Below are positions 33,917 through 43,224 of a DNA stretch of 64,000 nt, one piece after another. The stretch is from Candidatus Woesearchaeota archaeon (lineage in GTDB: Archaea; Nanobdellota; Nanobdellia; Woesearchaeales; GW2011-AR4). Position numbers and translations under genes: made by a program. The notes beneath the pieces were generated by a model. That model was not told the origin of the DNA and made no database searches. It saw nothing but the letters and a program-made list of their open reading frames with translations. The stretch covers positions 1 through 64,000 of the forward strand of contig JACPMX010000008.1 of assembly GCA_016185755.1 (NCBI GenBank), in the 5' to 3' direction. How positions within the stretch are numbered: the stretch's first letter is position 1; every line of letters begins with the position of its first letter.

Positions 33917-34095
33917 CTTTTAAATCCGTCGCCTTGAGGCGACCAAATTTACACTCGGCAAAAATTGCTTTTGCCACTAATTTTTCCCTCGCATTTATTC
34001 AATGAATAAATTGGCGAGGTCGAGCGTGTGTATCAACAGCGAGACCGAGCACTAAAATTTGCGACGAAGTCGCGGATTGAAATTTTAATTTGTAA
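33917..34095 (+). repeat. Intergenic repeat, copy 2 with inverted second half
   Basis: The left half reads TTAAATCCGTCGCC-TTGA-GGCGAC hairpin, ACACTCGGC, an AAAAATTGC/hairpin, CCACTAATTTTT and CCCTCGC. The right half (34018-34095) is the reverse orientation of the same blocks, ending in a GCGACGAAGTCGC hairpin and GGATTGAAATTTT. The whole forms an inverted pair between the S6e and aIF2-gamma genes. Confidence 0.55.
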
Positions 34096-34104
34096 ACATT
34101 ATTT

Positions 34105-34719
34105 TTATTCTTTTTTCTCTTCGGCTTTGTGCTCTTTTTTATGCTCTTTAGCCTCGGGCTCTTTTGCCTCGTGCTTGTGCTCCTTCGGCTTTTCGTGCTT
34201 TTTCTCTTCAGCATTATGCTCAGCCGCTTTATGTTTTTCTTTGGACTCTTCCTTGGCTTCGATTTTTTCTTCTTTTGCTTCTTTCTTGTGCTCTTTTGGC
34301 TTTGCCTCTTCCTTGGCTTCCTTACCCTCTTGTTTTTCCTCTGATTTGCCAAATATTTCAGCAAGCTTTTTCGGACCCTGCTTCACTACTTTTAGATTGA
34401 CCTGGGATATTTTGTCATGTATCTTGTGCCCGCACACTGTTTTTCTCCTTTTTATGCCCTTGGAACCCCCCCTGAAGCCGACTCCGCCGTATATTGCTAT
34501 TTTTTTCCTCAGCCCAAGGATTCCTTTCCTCATCGGAAAGCCGCAGTAGTCCGAGCCGCCGGTTACCTGGAGCTCGTATCCGCTGAGCTCTATGCTGTCG
34601 CCTTTTACATTTTCCCCTATATTAAGGCCTACCAGGGGGCTTGCAGCGCTGTCCTTAACTTCCTTCTGAAATGTTTTTCCCGTGGATGGGTCTGAAATGC
34701 ACAGTTTGAAATTTGCCAT
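34105..34719 (-). CDS. rps6e: 30S ribosomal protein S6e with charged tail
   Basis: Ribosomal protein S6e: residues 1-125 match the family (MANFKLCISDPSTGKTFQKEV, GYELQVTGGSDYCGFPMRKGI, GGVGFRGGSKGIKRRKTVCGHKIHDKISQVNLKVVK). The last about 80 residues are almost only K, E, A, H and P (repeats such as KEHKKEAKEE), a low-complexity extension not typical of archaeal S6e, which is usually near 125-150 residues. The tail may be disordered or bind metal or RNA. The histidine content is notable. Confidence 0.93.
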   Translation of the reverse strand: MANFKLCISDPSTGKTFQKEVKDSAASPLVGLNIGENVKGDSIELSGYELQVTGGSDYCGFPMRKGILGLRKKIAIYGGVGFRGGSKGIKRRKTVCGHKIHDKISQVNLKVVKQGPKKLAEIFGKSEEKQEGKEAKEEAKPKEHKKEAKEEKIEAKEESKEKHKAAEHNAEEKKHEKPKEHKHEAKEPEAKEHKKEHKAEEKKE

Positions 34720-34786
34720 GTAAACCTCCGATTCTTAGTTTTAGAATTGAAAAAGAAAACCCATGTTCATTTAAATACTTTATGCC

Positions 34787-36508
34787 TTAAACCTTTGACA
34801 CCGAAAAGCCGGGGCTGTAGCTGGGCATTTGATGATGCGTTCCGTCTATGAGCACCACTAAGTCCCTGAAGTAATAAAAGGAAATGACCATAAGCACGAA
34901 AGGTATTGCATTCATCCAGGGGCTTAAATTTAATGCGAACATTGCAAACGGGAACAGCATTGCTGAAAAAAGCAGCAGCAAAGCTAACAAAAGGCTGCTG
35001 AGTATTCTCGTGCATTTTTTCATGTTCCTCGAGCTGTCAACGTTTGTCAGGATCACAGACAATGTGTGGCGCATGGAATTCAGTCTTCTGTAGAGGAGGC
35101 TTAGCAGATAAATCACCAGGGCTGCGCCGACGGCATAAAAGGCGTACAATACCATGGAATTTGCCTCGACCATGAGCGAGATTCTCCTCAGGACAAAAAA
35201 TGCCAGCAATACTACAATCAGCAGCATCAATGATATCTTAGAATCATATCTGAGCTTCTTGGTGAAGAAATTTTCTATTTCCATCTGGTCAAAGAACTTC
35301 CTCATGTAATTGGAAAGCCTCTCCATCTTCAGCCTTGCTTTTATAGGGACTCTTGAGTTGAGCATTGAATGAAGGTTCGAGCTGTAGTTTATCCCGATGG
35401 ACATAAGTATTGCGGTGATGAATATGATTGAAGCGGTTATGGTAACCAAATCAATCCCCAGGCCGAATTTCTCGCTTTCCTTGGCGACAAGCAGTGAAAA
35501 CTCCCCTACGGATATCATGGCTATGCTCGAAAAAAAAGGCTGCTCGTCCTTGAAGTTTGCAAGCATGAAGGTCAAAAATCCCACGGCTATGAACCTTGAT
35601 ATGAATATCGTGAATATCAAAGCCGCTATCAATGCAGCGTTCGACTCAACAGACCTGAAATCAACCATCGTGCCCATCGATATGAAGAATATGGACGTGA
35701 AAATCATCGCGTAAGGGTGGATTGCCCTGCCGTAGTCTTTTGCATTAGGCAATGACGCAATAAGGCTGCCTGCCAAAAATGCCCCTGCAGAAGGCGTCAA
35801 TCCAAGGGAAAACGCGAAATAGCTGAACAGTGCCCCTATCCCCAGGGACAGGAATGTAAGCACAGACTCGTCGCTGTTATTTTTCAGTATTATGCTAACG
35901 CCATATTTCAGTATTTTCATCATGAGCAGGTATGCGAAGACAAGTATCGCTATCGAGAAGATTATATGCTCGAATGTAGACAGCATGCTGCTTCCTGCAT
36001 CCTTGATCCCTGAAAAAAATGTCAATGCGAACACCGCAAGTATGTCCTCTATTATAAGGACCGCAATCAGCAGGGGAACTTCTCTCCTGCTGAACATTTC
36101 TTTCTGCTCAAGCACTTTTATTATCACCACAGTGCTGCTGAACGAAAGTATCACTCCGACGAAAAGTGCAACTTTTGAGCCGAAGCCGAGAAGCAATGTC
36201 GTTTCATACCCAAAAAAGAGGACTATGGCAAATTTCAAGAGTCCTATCAATATCGACCTGGCGCCAAGCTTCATCAGCTTTGACACGTCAAACTCCAGCC
36301 CTATGATGAAAAGCAGGAGTATTGCCCCGAAGTCAGCCATCATGACTATCATGCTGGAATCCTTGACAAGATTAAGTAAATTCGGGCCTATCAATGCGCC
36401 TACAAGCAGCAGGCCGAACACCGCAGGCTGCTTAAACCGGGCAGCTATAATCCCGCCTATAATAGCGCACAAGAATAATATTCCTAAGCTGATGAGTTCA
36501 GTTGCCAT
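34787..36508 (-). CDS. Kef/CPA2-type cation:proton antiporter
   Basis: A 573-residue membrane transporter. The first 385 residues form the Na+/H+ exchanger domain of the CPA2 group, with 12 or so membrane segments, including LGILFLCAIIGGIIAARFKQPAVFGLLLVGALIGPNLL, FDVSKLMKLGARSILIGLL and LTPSAGAFLAGSLIASL, and an ISVGEFSLLVA helix. Instead of a TrkA-N/C domain the C-terminal 180 residues contain about four more hydrophobic segments, so regulation must differ from KefB/C. Ion specificity cannot be told. Confidence 0.87.
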   Translation of the reverse strand: MATELISLGILFLCAIIGGIIAARFKQPAVFGLLLVGALIGPNLLNLVKDSSMIVMMADFGAILLLFIIGLEFDVSKLMKLGARSILIGLLKFAIVLFFGYETTLLLGFGSKVALFVGVILSFSSTVVIIKVLEQKEMFSRREVPLLIAVLIIEDILAVFALTFFSGIKDAGSSMLSTFEHIIFSIAILVFAYLLMMKILKYGVSIILKNNSDESVLTFLSLGIGALFSYFAFSLGLTPSAGAFLAGSLIASLPNAKDYGRAIHPYAMIFTSIFFISMGTMVDFRSVESNAALIAALIFTIFISRFIAVGFLTFMLANFKDEQPFFSSIAMISVGEFSLLVAKESEKFGLGIDLVTITASIIFITAILMSIGINYSSNLHSMLNSRVPIKARLKMERLSNYMRKFFDQMEIENFFTKKLRYDSKISLMLLIVVLLAFFVLRRISLMVEANSMVLYAFYAVGAALVIYLLSLLYRRLNSMRHTLSVILTNVDSSRNMKKCTRILSSLLLALLLLFSAMLFPFAMFALNLSPWMNAIPFVLMVISFYYFRDLVVLIDGTHHQMPSYSPGFSVSKV

Positions 36509-36764
36509 TGAATTTCAGGAAAGTATCTACATTCCCAACGTTTGTTTACGTTCTAATCTATATTGGTATACAAAAATGTATATTAATAGCTGAAAATAGT
36601 AAGAACTAATATATAAAGGTTTTGGTTTAATATATGTTAAGATAGAATCAGATAATTTGTTTACTATATAGAAAGTAAAGGAACTATTCAATTCAAGAAC
36701 ATAGAATTTACTACAAGGTAGTCAATGTAGAAAAATTTTTAATATTAATGGGATATCTGATTGC

Positions 36765-37136
36765 ATGTCAAACGCACCAGCGAGTGAGCCAAGCACACTA
36801 GACAGGTGGGTTGCACGGTTACAGCAAAGGGGATTTCGATTGAATGAGGGAATCCCTGGAGCGCCAGATGAATTACAACATCTTTGCAATCAAGTAAGGA
36901 GCTTAGTATTACCAACTGAAAATTTTCCGCCTTCTATATTCGGGTCTGTTACCATTGTAGGGCATCGGAGCCCTGCAGAATATATGAACAATGGGGGGAC
37001 TAGTGTCAAACCGGGTGATTTTCTGGTTTTTTACAGAGCCAGAATGGATGCGCTGCCCAGCCAAGGATTTTTCGACGCTCAGGGAGAACCATTAGATGAT
37101 ATTGCGAGAGGAATCAAAGCGGAATTATTTGATTAA
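36765..37136 (+). CDS. Hypothetical protein
   Basis: A 123-residue soluble protein of unknown family, with proline-glycine-rich loops (FRLNEGIPGAPDELQHLCNQV, GGTSVKPGDFLVFYRARMDALP). The KPGDFLVFYRA strand resembles a small beta-barrel element but is not enough for assignment. Preceded by about 250 bases of AT-rich sequence with a possible TATA (AATTTTTAATATT, near 36734). Stands alone. Codon use differs from flanking genes. Confidence 0.6.
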   Translation: MSNAPASEPSTLDRWVARLQQRGFRLNEGIPGAPDELQHLCNQVRSLVLPTENFPPSIFGSVTIVGHRSPAEYMNNGGTSVKPGDFLVFYRARMDALPSQGFFDAQGEPLDDIARGIKAELFD

Positions 37137-37206
37137 TTCTTAAGTCACGTTATAATTCAGACTCATTCCCCGAAACATTTTTATTAATCCGTAAATATGA
37201 AACATT

Positions 37207-39726
37207 GTGGCAGAGGATAAATCATTCTGGAAAAGGTTTGAATTCTTAATCATAGCGATAGCAACACTCCTCTTCATTTACCTGCTCCTTTTCTTCAACC
37301 AGAAAGCAAATTTTCTTCTTGGCAATGAGCTCATTATTTATCTGACGCCGAATGAAAAATCATTTGTGATGCACTATGGCAATGTAAGCAGGCTTGAGAT
37401 TGATACCGGCATAGAAAATTTCGCCTATTGCCGGGCTTCATGCAGTTATGAATTTAATGACAGGAGCAGGAATGAGGTCATTGACAAAGGGATTTTCGAG
37501 ATCAAGCCCGGAAATCATTTCACAAAAGAATACAACCTGAGCGTCAAAAGGCTTGGGAGCGGCCAGGACCTGTACAGCTTTGATGTAAGCTGCCAAAGCA
37601 TACGCTCTCTTTTGTGCCTCACAAAAGGCATTGGAAAGTCAAGATCCTCGCTCGTCACTGTGAACTACGACCTGACTGAAACGGAAAAAAAGCTGAAGGA
37701 TTCGCTGAAGCAGAATGTGACAATGCTGCTTTTGCTTTTGGCAGATACGGATATAATGCAGCAGAAGATCAGCCAAAAGTATTTTGAGCTTGGCTTCAGG
37801 GCCAATCTCAAGAACCTGTCAAAAGACAAGATAGAAACTGACGATTCTTATGATAAATTCGCGGTTTCGGCAGAAAACCTCAGGAGCCTGTGGTCTGTCG
37901 AGAACTACAACAAGCTAAGCCAGCTTTTCAACCGGAGCTTTTTTGAAGAGCTTGCCGATATTGAAAAATCAATAATCAGGCTGGACAATGGCATAAACAG
38001 CATTGCTGAGGCGCATAATCTATTACTTTCAGCGCTTGACGCCATAGGCAAAAATCTTCAGGCTGTGGAAAGCTTTTCAGCCTTCTCAGGCAGTGAAACA
38101 ATTGATGAAACCGGGTTCAATGCAGCCTCGTCAGCCCTTACAAACAATACTTTTGAGAACTACAGCACCATGTCCAGCCAGGTTGAAGGGGTAAAAATCC
38201 AGCAGGACTTGCTTGTAAGCAGCACAAGACTGTCTTCGGCAAGGCTGTTTTTCAGCGCGGAATATTTCCTGAAGCGCGACAGCGATTTTTTGTGCAGCCT
38301 TGTGCAGAGCTGCAGGGAAAATATTTCAATTTATGGCATCGCCAAAAAAACCGAGATATTCCTTGAAGATTATCCGAATGAACTGCTGCTGAAGGAAACA
38401 TGCAGCTCATTGAACGAGCTGAACAATGATTATATTGCAGCTAAAAATGAGACATTGAAGCTGATTCAGAACAAAAGCACCGAATTCCCGGGCGATAATG
38501 AATTCATGGCGCTTGCTGAAAGCTTCAAAGACAATGAAATAAGAAAAATAAATAACTCATACCACGAGTCGCTTGAAAAATTAAAATCAGGGAACAAAAC
38601 AAGCCAGGATGCCATTAAAATTTCTGAAGATGTTTTGCCTAAGAATAAGACGGATGTGGTGCAGCTGAACTACAACGAATCATTAAATTTGTCGCTGTAC
38701 CTGCTGTCAAAAGCGATGCCTTCGGAAGAGACAAAGGCATTGCTGGAAAAGTGTTCTGGGCTTGGCAAAATCCCAAGCAAAATCGGGAAATTCAATTTTG
38801 AGCCGGTAAGCCTCGATATAAACTATACAATAGTTCCAAGGATAGACACGAACCTTTCTGACAATTTCCCTGTGTGCTGCGTCTTCAACGACTGCAGGCC
38901 CTGCTGCAGAAGCAATTCATGCAGGAACGACCCAAAGACGTTTCCGGCCATATTCCTGCACGGACACTCGCTGGCAAGCGGAAATTCGCCTGAATTTTCA
39001 TTGGATGCGTTCAACAAGCTGCAGTCAAGGCTGCAGGATGACGGCTATCTTAATGCCGGCATAATCTCCCTTTATTCCCAAAACGAGCCCCTGCAAAAAG
39101 GAGTCTGGGGCTTGTCCGGAAAGCCTGTGACTGTAAAAGCAAGCTATTATTATGATGCTTTCCGCAAAGAGGACAAGTATATTGTAGTGCCGACAAAAAG
39201 CGAGAACATAGACACTTATGCGCTGAGGCTCAGGGAATTAATCGAGCTTACAAAAGAAAGGACAGACAAGCCAAAAGTGAACATAATTGCACATTCAATG
39301 GGCGGCTTGGTTGCAAGAAGATACATCCAGATTTTCGGAGAAGATTCTGTAGACAAATTAATCCTCATAGCCACCCCGAATAAAGGCGTATCGGGAACTG
39401 CAGGAAACTATTGCGGATTTATAGGGGAAGGAAGGGAATGCCGGGATATGCTTGAAAACAGCTTGTTCCTCAACAAGCTGAACGACCCGTTAAAGCAGCC
39501 TTCAAACGTCAGGGTTTACAGCATAATAGGGAGGGGCTGCCTGACAAATCTTGAGGACGGGGACGGAATTGCAACTGTTGAAAGCGCAGGCATGAAGAAT
39601 GCTGAATCGTTTTATGTGGATGGAACCTGCAGCGGTTTTTTTGGAGAGTCACTGCATACTGCCTTGCTTGACATAGACAAGTATAATGAGACTTACCGAA
39701 TTGTGGCTGATATTCTGAAGAAATGA
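37207..39726 (+). CDS. Membrane-anchored lipase-like alpha/beta hydrolase
   Basis: An 839-residue protein. GTG start, a membrane helix at 12-32 (LIIAIATLLFIYLLLFF), a long helical and cysteine-containing external region, a cysteine-rich patch near 555-580 (CCVFNDCRPCCRSNSC), then an alpha/beta hydrolase domain: FPAIFLHGHSLASG (oxyanion loop), VNIIAHSMGGLVARRYI (nucleophile serine), DGDGIATVESAG (acid) and SLHTALLD (histidine). Probably an extracytoplasmic esterase or lipase tethered to the membrane. Such size with hydrolase at the C-terminus recalls surface enzymes for host or prey lipids, but the substrate is unknown. It converges with mscS, ending one base before it. Confidence 0.8.
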   Translation: MAEDKSFWKRFEFLIIAIATLLFIYLLLFFNQKANFLLGNELIIYLTPNEKSFVMHYGNVSRLEIDTGIENFAYCRASCSYEFNDRSRNEVIDKGIFEIKPGNHFTKEYNLSVKRLGSGQDLYSFDVSCQSIRSLLCLTKGIGKSRSSLVTVNYDLTETEKKLKDSLKQNVTMLLLLLADTDIMQQKISQKYFELGFRANLKNLSKDKIETDDSYDKFAVSAENLRSLWSVENYNKLSQLFNRSFFEELADIEKSIIRLDNGINSIAEAHNLLLSALDAIGKNLQAVESFSAFSGSETIDETGFNAASSALTNNTFENYSTMSSQVEGVKIQQDLLVSSTRLSSARLFFSAEYFLKRDSDFLCSLVQSCRENISIYGIAKKTEIFLEDYPNELLLKETCSSLNELNNDYIAAKNETLKLIQNKSTEFPGDNEFMALAESFKDNEIRKINNSYHESLEKLKSGNKTSQDAIKISEDVLPKNKTDVVQLNYNESLNLSLYLLSKAMPSEETKALLEKCSGLGKIPSKIGKFNFEPVSLDINYTIVPRIDTNLSDNFPVCCVFNDCRPCCRSNSCRNDPKTFPAIFLHGHSLASGNSPEFSLDAFNKLQSRLQDDGYLNAGIISLYSQNEPLQKGVWGLSGKPVTVKASYYYDAFRKEDKYIVVPTKSENIDTYALRLRELIELTKERTDKPKVNIIAHSMGGLVARRYIQIFGEDSVDKLILIATPNKGVSGTAGNYCGFIGEGRECRDMLENSLFLNKLNDPLKQPSNVRVYSIIGRGCLTNLEDGDGIATVESAGMKNAESFYVDGTCSGFFGESLHTALLDIDKYNETYRIVADILKK

Positions 39727-40779
39727 CTATTTCCCATTAGCCATGTATATTTTCCTTGTAGGGAAGGGTATTGTTATCTTGTTCTTGTTCAATGCAGAGT
39801 ACATTGCTACAAGAGCTGTTTCCCTTGCCTCCAGCTTCTTGTCTATTGAAGCAACCCAGAATAAAGCTTTGAACTGAAGGGCAAAATCGCCAAGCTCCGA
39901 GAATACCACCTGGGGAGCCGGCTCTTTCAGGACAGAATTTAAACTGTTCAGTTCCTTGAGCACAATCTTCCTCACCATTTCGACATCAGAGCCGTATTCA
40001 ACCCCGAAATCGATTGTGACTCTTGTATTAGGCAGCGGCTTGTGATAATTGTATATCTTCGAGTCAGACAGCTTGCCATTCGGCATTATTATCAGGTCCC
40101 CGTCGATGCTTTTTATCTTGGTGCTCCTAAGCCCTATATCAAGGACAGTCCCTTGGGTCCCGTCATCCAGCTTTATGAAGTCATTTACCGTGACGCTCCT
40201 GTCAACAATCAATGATACCCCTCCAAAGATGTTGCCGAGCGTGCTTTGAAGCGCGAATGCGACTGCAATTCCTGCAATCCCGAGGCTTGCAAGCAGCGGG
40301 CCAACCTTGATGCCCCACGCCTCAAGTATGAAGATAAGCCCTATGAAGCTAAGCAGGATCCTGGAAAATCTCTGGAAAAGAACAACAATCTCGTCGTCAA
40401 CTGTCGACTCAGTCCTGGACGCAAATTTCCTGCCCCAGTTGCTTATCAGGATGTCAAAAACAACGATTACTATGTAAGTTATGATAGCAATGATCAGGGA
40501 TGAGATGGAATGCTCTATTATGTCAAGTATGCCCTGCTTTATCGGGTGGGGAATTATTGCAAGCCTCAATCCAATGAGCAGCAAAATGAACGATATCGGC
40601 TTGCTTGTCTTGGACACTATCAAATCGTCTATATCCGTCTTTGTTTTCTCGGTAATCTTGAGTATGATTTTCTGGCAGATAAAAACAAAAATCTGCGAGA
40701 TGATATAGAACGCAGCGAGTATTATGGCAGAATGAACGTACTTGTTTGTTGTAAACCTGTTCAGCAGCTCGAGAACCAT
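39727..40779 (-). CDS. Small-conductance mechanosensitive channel MscS
   Basis: A 350-residue MscS-type channel that opens under membrane tension to release osmolytes. Four N-terminal membrane segments lead into the pore helix LASLGIAGIAVAFALQSTLGNIFGGVSLI, then the beta domain VNDFIKLDDGTQGTVLDIGLRSTKIKSIDGDLIIMPNGKL, and the C-terminal alpha/beta domain NTRVTIDFGVEYGSD. The architecture is standard. Transcribed on its own toward the lipase gene. Confidence 0.9.
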   Translation of the reverse strand: MVLELLNRFTTNKYVHSAIILAAFYIISQIFVFICQKIILKITEKTKTDIDDLIVSKTSKPISFILLLIGLRLAIIPHPIKQGILDIIEHSISSLIIAIITYIVIVVFDILISNWGRKFASRTESTVDDEIVVLFQRFSRILLSFIGLIFILEAWGIKVGPLLASLGIAGIAVAFALQSTLGNIFGGVSLIVDRSVTVNDFIKLDDGTQGTVLDIGLRSTKIKSIDGDLIIMPNGKLSDSKIYNYHKPLPNTRVTIDFGVEYGSDVEMVRKIVLKELNSLNSVLKEPAPQVVFSELGDFALQFKALFWVASIDKKLEARETALVAMYSALNKNKITIPFPTRKIYMANGK

Positions 40780-40879
40780 GAAATTATTGATTTAAAGAAG
40801 TATTTATATTTTTGCATTGCAGCAAAGGGCGAATTTTAGGCATAAATTACGAACGGCTATTATATTTGTACGTATAGAA

Positions 40880-41395
40880 TTAGGCAACTTGTATCGTGCA
40901 CGAGCACGGCAGTTTTTTTGATGCCCTCTCCAAGGCCTGCTTTGCAACCCCAAGATTTTGCTTGTCAACCCTGACCTGAAAGATGGTCTGGCCTTTCTTT
41001 ATCCTGGCAGCAACTCCTGTAGGCTTTCCGAATGAGTGGGCCATTCCTGAGCTGAACCTGTCGGCGCCTGCTCCTGCTGCAAGGGCGTGCTCCCTCAAAA
41101 CATGGTATGGGTAAACCTTGACTTTCATGTGGAAGCCATTGAGCCCGAGATAGGTCTCAAGCAGCTTGTTTGATGTCTGCCTGGCGCTTTCCAAGGCATT
41201 GTCCCTTATCTGCAGGTCTGATTTCGACAGCAGGTTTAGAGTGCACTCGAAGCTCTTGTTTGAATCGCCTGTGTCAAACCTCACAACCTTGACCGTGGGG
41301 TTCATCCTTATGTACGACTTTGCCTTGAACTTCGAAGTCCTTGTGTAGGGCCTTTCAATCCTCCTGTATGCTACAAATTTCCTTAAGCGTGCCAT
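40880..41395 (-). CDS. rpl10e: 50S ribosomal protein L10e (uL16)
   Basis: The archaeal L10e/uL16 protein of the large subunit, near the peptidyl transferase centre. 171 residues, with ARLRKFVAYRRIERPYTRTSKFKAKSYI, NLLSKSDLQIRDNALESARQTSNK, MKVKVYPYHVLREHALAAGAGADRFSSGMAHSFGKPTGVAAR and GQTIFQVRVDKQNLGVAKQALERASKKLP. Complete and typical. Single gene, minus strand. Confidence 0.95.
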   Translation of the reverse strand: MARLRKFVAYRRIERPYTRTSKFKAKSYIRMNPTVKVVRFDTGDSNKSFECTLNLLSKSDLQIRDNALESARQTSNKLLETYLGLNGFHMKVKVYPYHVLREHALAAGAGADRFSSGMAHSFGKPTGVAARIKKGQTIFQVRVDKQNLGVAKQALERASKKLPCSCTIQVA

Positions 41396-41516
41396 AACAA
41401 TCGGATTTTTACGAGGTTTTTAAATGTTGTGGAAAAGGATAGTGGTGCGTTAAGGAATGGTTTGACATAATTGCACGTTTTTGGTGTGTTATGGATGGTA
41501 ATATCAAAAAAGGGGG

Positions 41517-41960
41517 TCACTTTTTAGAGAAAAGTATTGAATGTATTACTCCATCCAATTCTATGGCAACTTCCATGCCTTTTTTACAAACCTCTTCTAT
41601 ATCTTTATCAGAAGGTATGTTTGATATGGAATATATATCGATATGACCTAATTTATGGTTTCTCATTGTGTTAAATCCTTTTATTTTTTCCATTAAATCA
41701 TCATTTATTAATCCAATGGTATACAAATCTATTGTTATTTGAGAAAACTTTTTTTTCTGAATAAACGCCCAAGTTTTTTCTGGATTATTTATTAATAATT
41801 TTTCAGTTTTAAATTTATGAATGTGATGTATCATTCTCATTTGATGATGTATTCCTGCATGTATAACAGCAAGAGCTTTCCAGATATTCTCTTTTATTAA
41901 TTCTTCAAAATATTTTTTTGATAATTTTTTATCAATCCGATAGATAAAATCATCACTCAT
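41517..41960 (-). CDS. Hypothetical helical protein, possibly HEPN-like
   Basis: A helical protein of 147 residues (start MSDDFIYRIDKK) that I do not firmly recognise. A helix ending FNTMRNHKLGHIDIY carries an R-N-x4-H arrangement (Rx5H) at the position expected for HEPN domains, whose R-x4-6-H motif can form an RNase site. A histidine-rich helix (IHAGIHHQMRMIHHIHKF) precedes it. The frame runs to 42017, but the start at 41960 is about 28 bases after a TATA-like CTTTTAAATTTC. Very AT-rich, unlike the neighbouring ribosomal gene, suggesting acquisition. Confidence 0.6.
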   Translation of the reverse strand: MSDDFIYRIDKKLSKKYFEELIKENIWKALAVIHAGIHHQMRMIHHIHKFKTEKLLINNPEKTWAFIQKKKFSQITIDLYTIGLINDDLMEKIKGFNTMRNHKLGHIDIYSISNIPSDKDIEEVCKKGMEVAIELDGVIHSILFSKK

Positions 41961-42059
41961 CTTACACAAATAAAAATTAAAGAAATTTAAAAGCTTTTCT
42001 CCAATAACTCCATCCAACTATTGCCTTTCAAACAAAACCTACCCTTTATCGCTGTTCGC

Positions 42060-42170
42060 CTTATCAGTATTTCCATCTTTTCGAAACCAGCGAAAATTCA
42101 GTGAGTTGCAAGTGAGCTTGCGAACTTGCTCACATTCGACTAATTTTCTGGGCTTTGATTTTGAGGGAAA
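42060..42170. repeat. Hairpin-rich intergenic element, possible repeat copy
   Basis: An intergenic stretch with GTGAGC-TTGCGAACTT-GCTCAC hairpin and AGCGAAAATT/AATTTTCTGGGCT flanks. Part of it resembles the inner part of the repeat at 44401-44540 (GTGAGTTG...GAGCTCACTC). The resemblance is partial. Confidence 0.3.
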
Positions 42171-42229
42171 AATCAAAACCTTTATAAACAAGTTATCCAA
42201 TAAAGAAATATATTAAAAAGAGGTGTATG

Positions 42230-42778
42230 ATGCGGTTTAACAAGAAGGCTTCTTTAGAAATTTCAATACAGGCTATTGTCATTGTAGTGCTTGCCATGAC
42301 TCTTCTTGGCCTAGGATTGGGATTCATAAGGGGGATGTTCAAGAACATAGGCAGCACAACAGAGGATGTCACAGAGCAGGTTAGGCAGAGGATTCTCGAT
42401 GATTTGATCACAGGCGACAAAAAAATATCGTTTCCAAAAACAGACATAACCATAGACAAGGGAGGCTCAAGCGTCTTGACAGTGGGGATAAGGAACAAGA
42501 AAGACACTCCATTGCACTACAAGATGAGGTTCAACCCGATTTCAGGACCTGACGGGGCTCCTTTCAGCATTGACAATCCTTCATGGTTCCAGTTTGCGGA
42601 GTCGCAGGTATACACATTGTCAGCTGCCGATTCTGAAACGAGGAATATAAGGCTCAGCATACCCACGAGGGTTGCATCCGGCTCTTACTTTTTGACGTTC
42701 GACGTTACAGACGACGACTTGCCGCCGCCGAACAACGTGTATGCGCAGAAGGACTTTTTCATCGTGGTGAGGGGCTAA
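42230..42778 (+). CDS. Pilin-like protein with class III-type N-terminus
   Basis: A 182-residue protein with short basic leader MRFNKKA then SLEISIQAIVIVVLAMTLLGLGLGFIRGMF, the polar-glutamate-hydrophobic pattern of archaeal type IV pilin precursors (cleavage would be after the alanine). The rest is a beta-rich external domain. It is paralogous to the protein at 47047 (KKAIELSLNFIVILIISIIIFGFGVQFI). GAGGTG ribosome site upstream. It precedes a small two-helix membrane protein by zero bases, suggesting an operon of surface components. Confidence 0.7.
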   Translation: MRFNKKASLEISIQAIVIVVLAMTLLGLGLGFIRGMFKNIGSTTEDVTEQVRQRILDDLITGDKKISFPKTDITIDKGGSSVLTVGIRNKKDTPLHYKMRFNPISGPDGAPFSIDNPSWFQFAESQVYTLSAADSETRNIRLSIPTRVASGSYFLTFDVTDDDLPPPNNVYAQKDFFIVVRG

Positions 42779-42991
42779 ATGAAAAGAAGACTGTCAGAGC
42801 AGCAGGAATTTGAAATCATGAAGATGGTTTTGGACAAGTTCCTGTGGATTGGCTTCGGCATAATGGCCTATGGGATGTACCTCATGTACACTGCCACCAT
42901 ACCCCTTGGCCTGTCATGGATGATTGCAGGCGCTGTCATACTCCTTATTTTCACTTGGGTTGTTGTGAAGGAATACGAGATTATAAGGTAG
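42779..42991 (+). CDS. Small two-helix membrane protein
   Basis: A 70-residue protein with a charged N-terminus and two membrane helices (FLWIGFGIMAYGMYLMYTA and LSWMIAGAVILLIFTWVVV). It starts directly after the stop of the pilin-like gene and is probably translated with it. Function unknown; it might anchor or assist the pilin-like protein. Confidence 0.7.
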   Translation: MKRRLSEQQEFEIMKMVLDKFLWIGFGIMAYGMYLMYTATIPLGLSWMIAGAVILLIFTWVVVKEYEIIR

Positions 42992-43064
42992 GATTATTTC
43001 TTGGCTTAAGCGGCTAAAATAATTTTCACAATCTTTATATATTGGATATAATGTTGCGGTGGCT

Positions 43065-43220
43065 ATGAACCGCGGCGGGCCTGATTTTGAAAAAAACCTG
43101 CAGAAGTTTTCTGTTGTCCAGGAGTGCCCGCGATGCCGGCAGCTGAGCCTGTCATTCAAACAGGGGATGATAATCTGCTCGAACTGCGGCTACGAAGAAA
43201 AAATTCCGGCAATAAGGTGA
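43065..43220 (+). CDS. 51-residue zinc ribbon protein
   Basis: A short frame, MNRGGPDFEKNLQKFSVVQE then CPRCRQLSLSFKQGMIICSNCGYEEKIPAIR. Two CxxC knuckles spaced 13 residues apart make a zinc ribbon. A TATA-like TTTATATATTGG at 43033-43044 lies 25-30 bases before the ATG, supporting a leaderless gene. Four bases downstream begins the NYN-domain gene, so the two may be co-transcribed and could cooperate in RNA processing. Confidence 0.7.
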   Translation: MNRGGPDFEKNLQKFSVVQECPRCRQLSLSFKQGMIICSNCGYEEKIPAIR

Positions 43221-43224
43221 TAAA

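Noticed and set aside
34028-34549. Plus-strand frames opposite the S6e tail
   Set aside because: They are leucine/serine/phenylalanine-rich mirrors of the lysine/glutamate repeats, a usual artefact.
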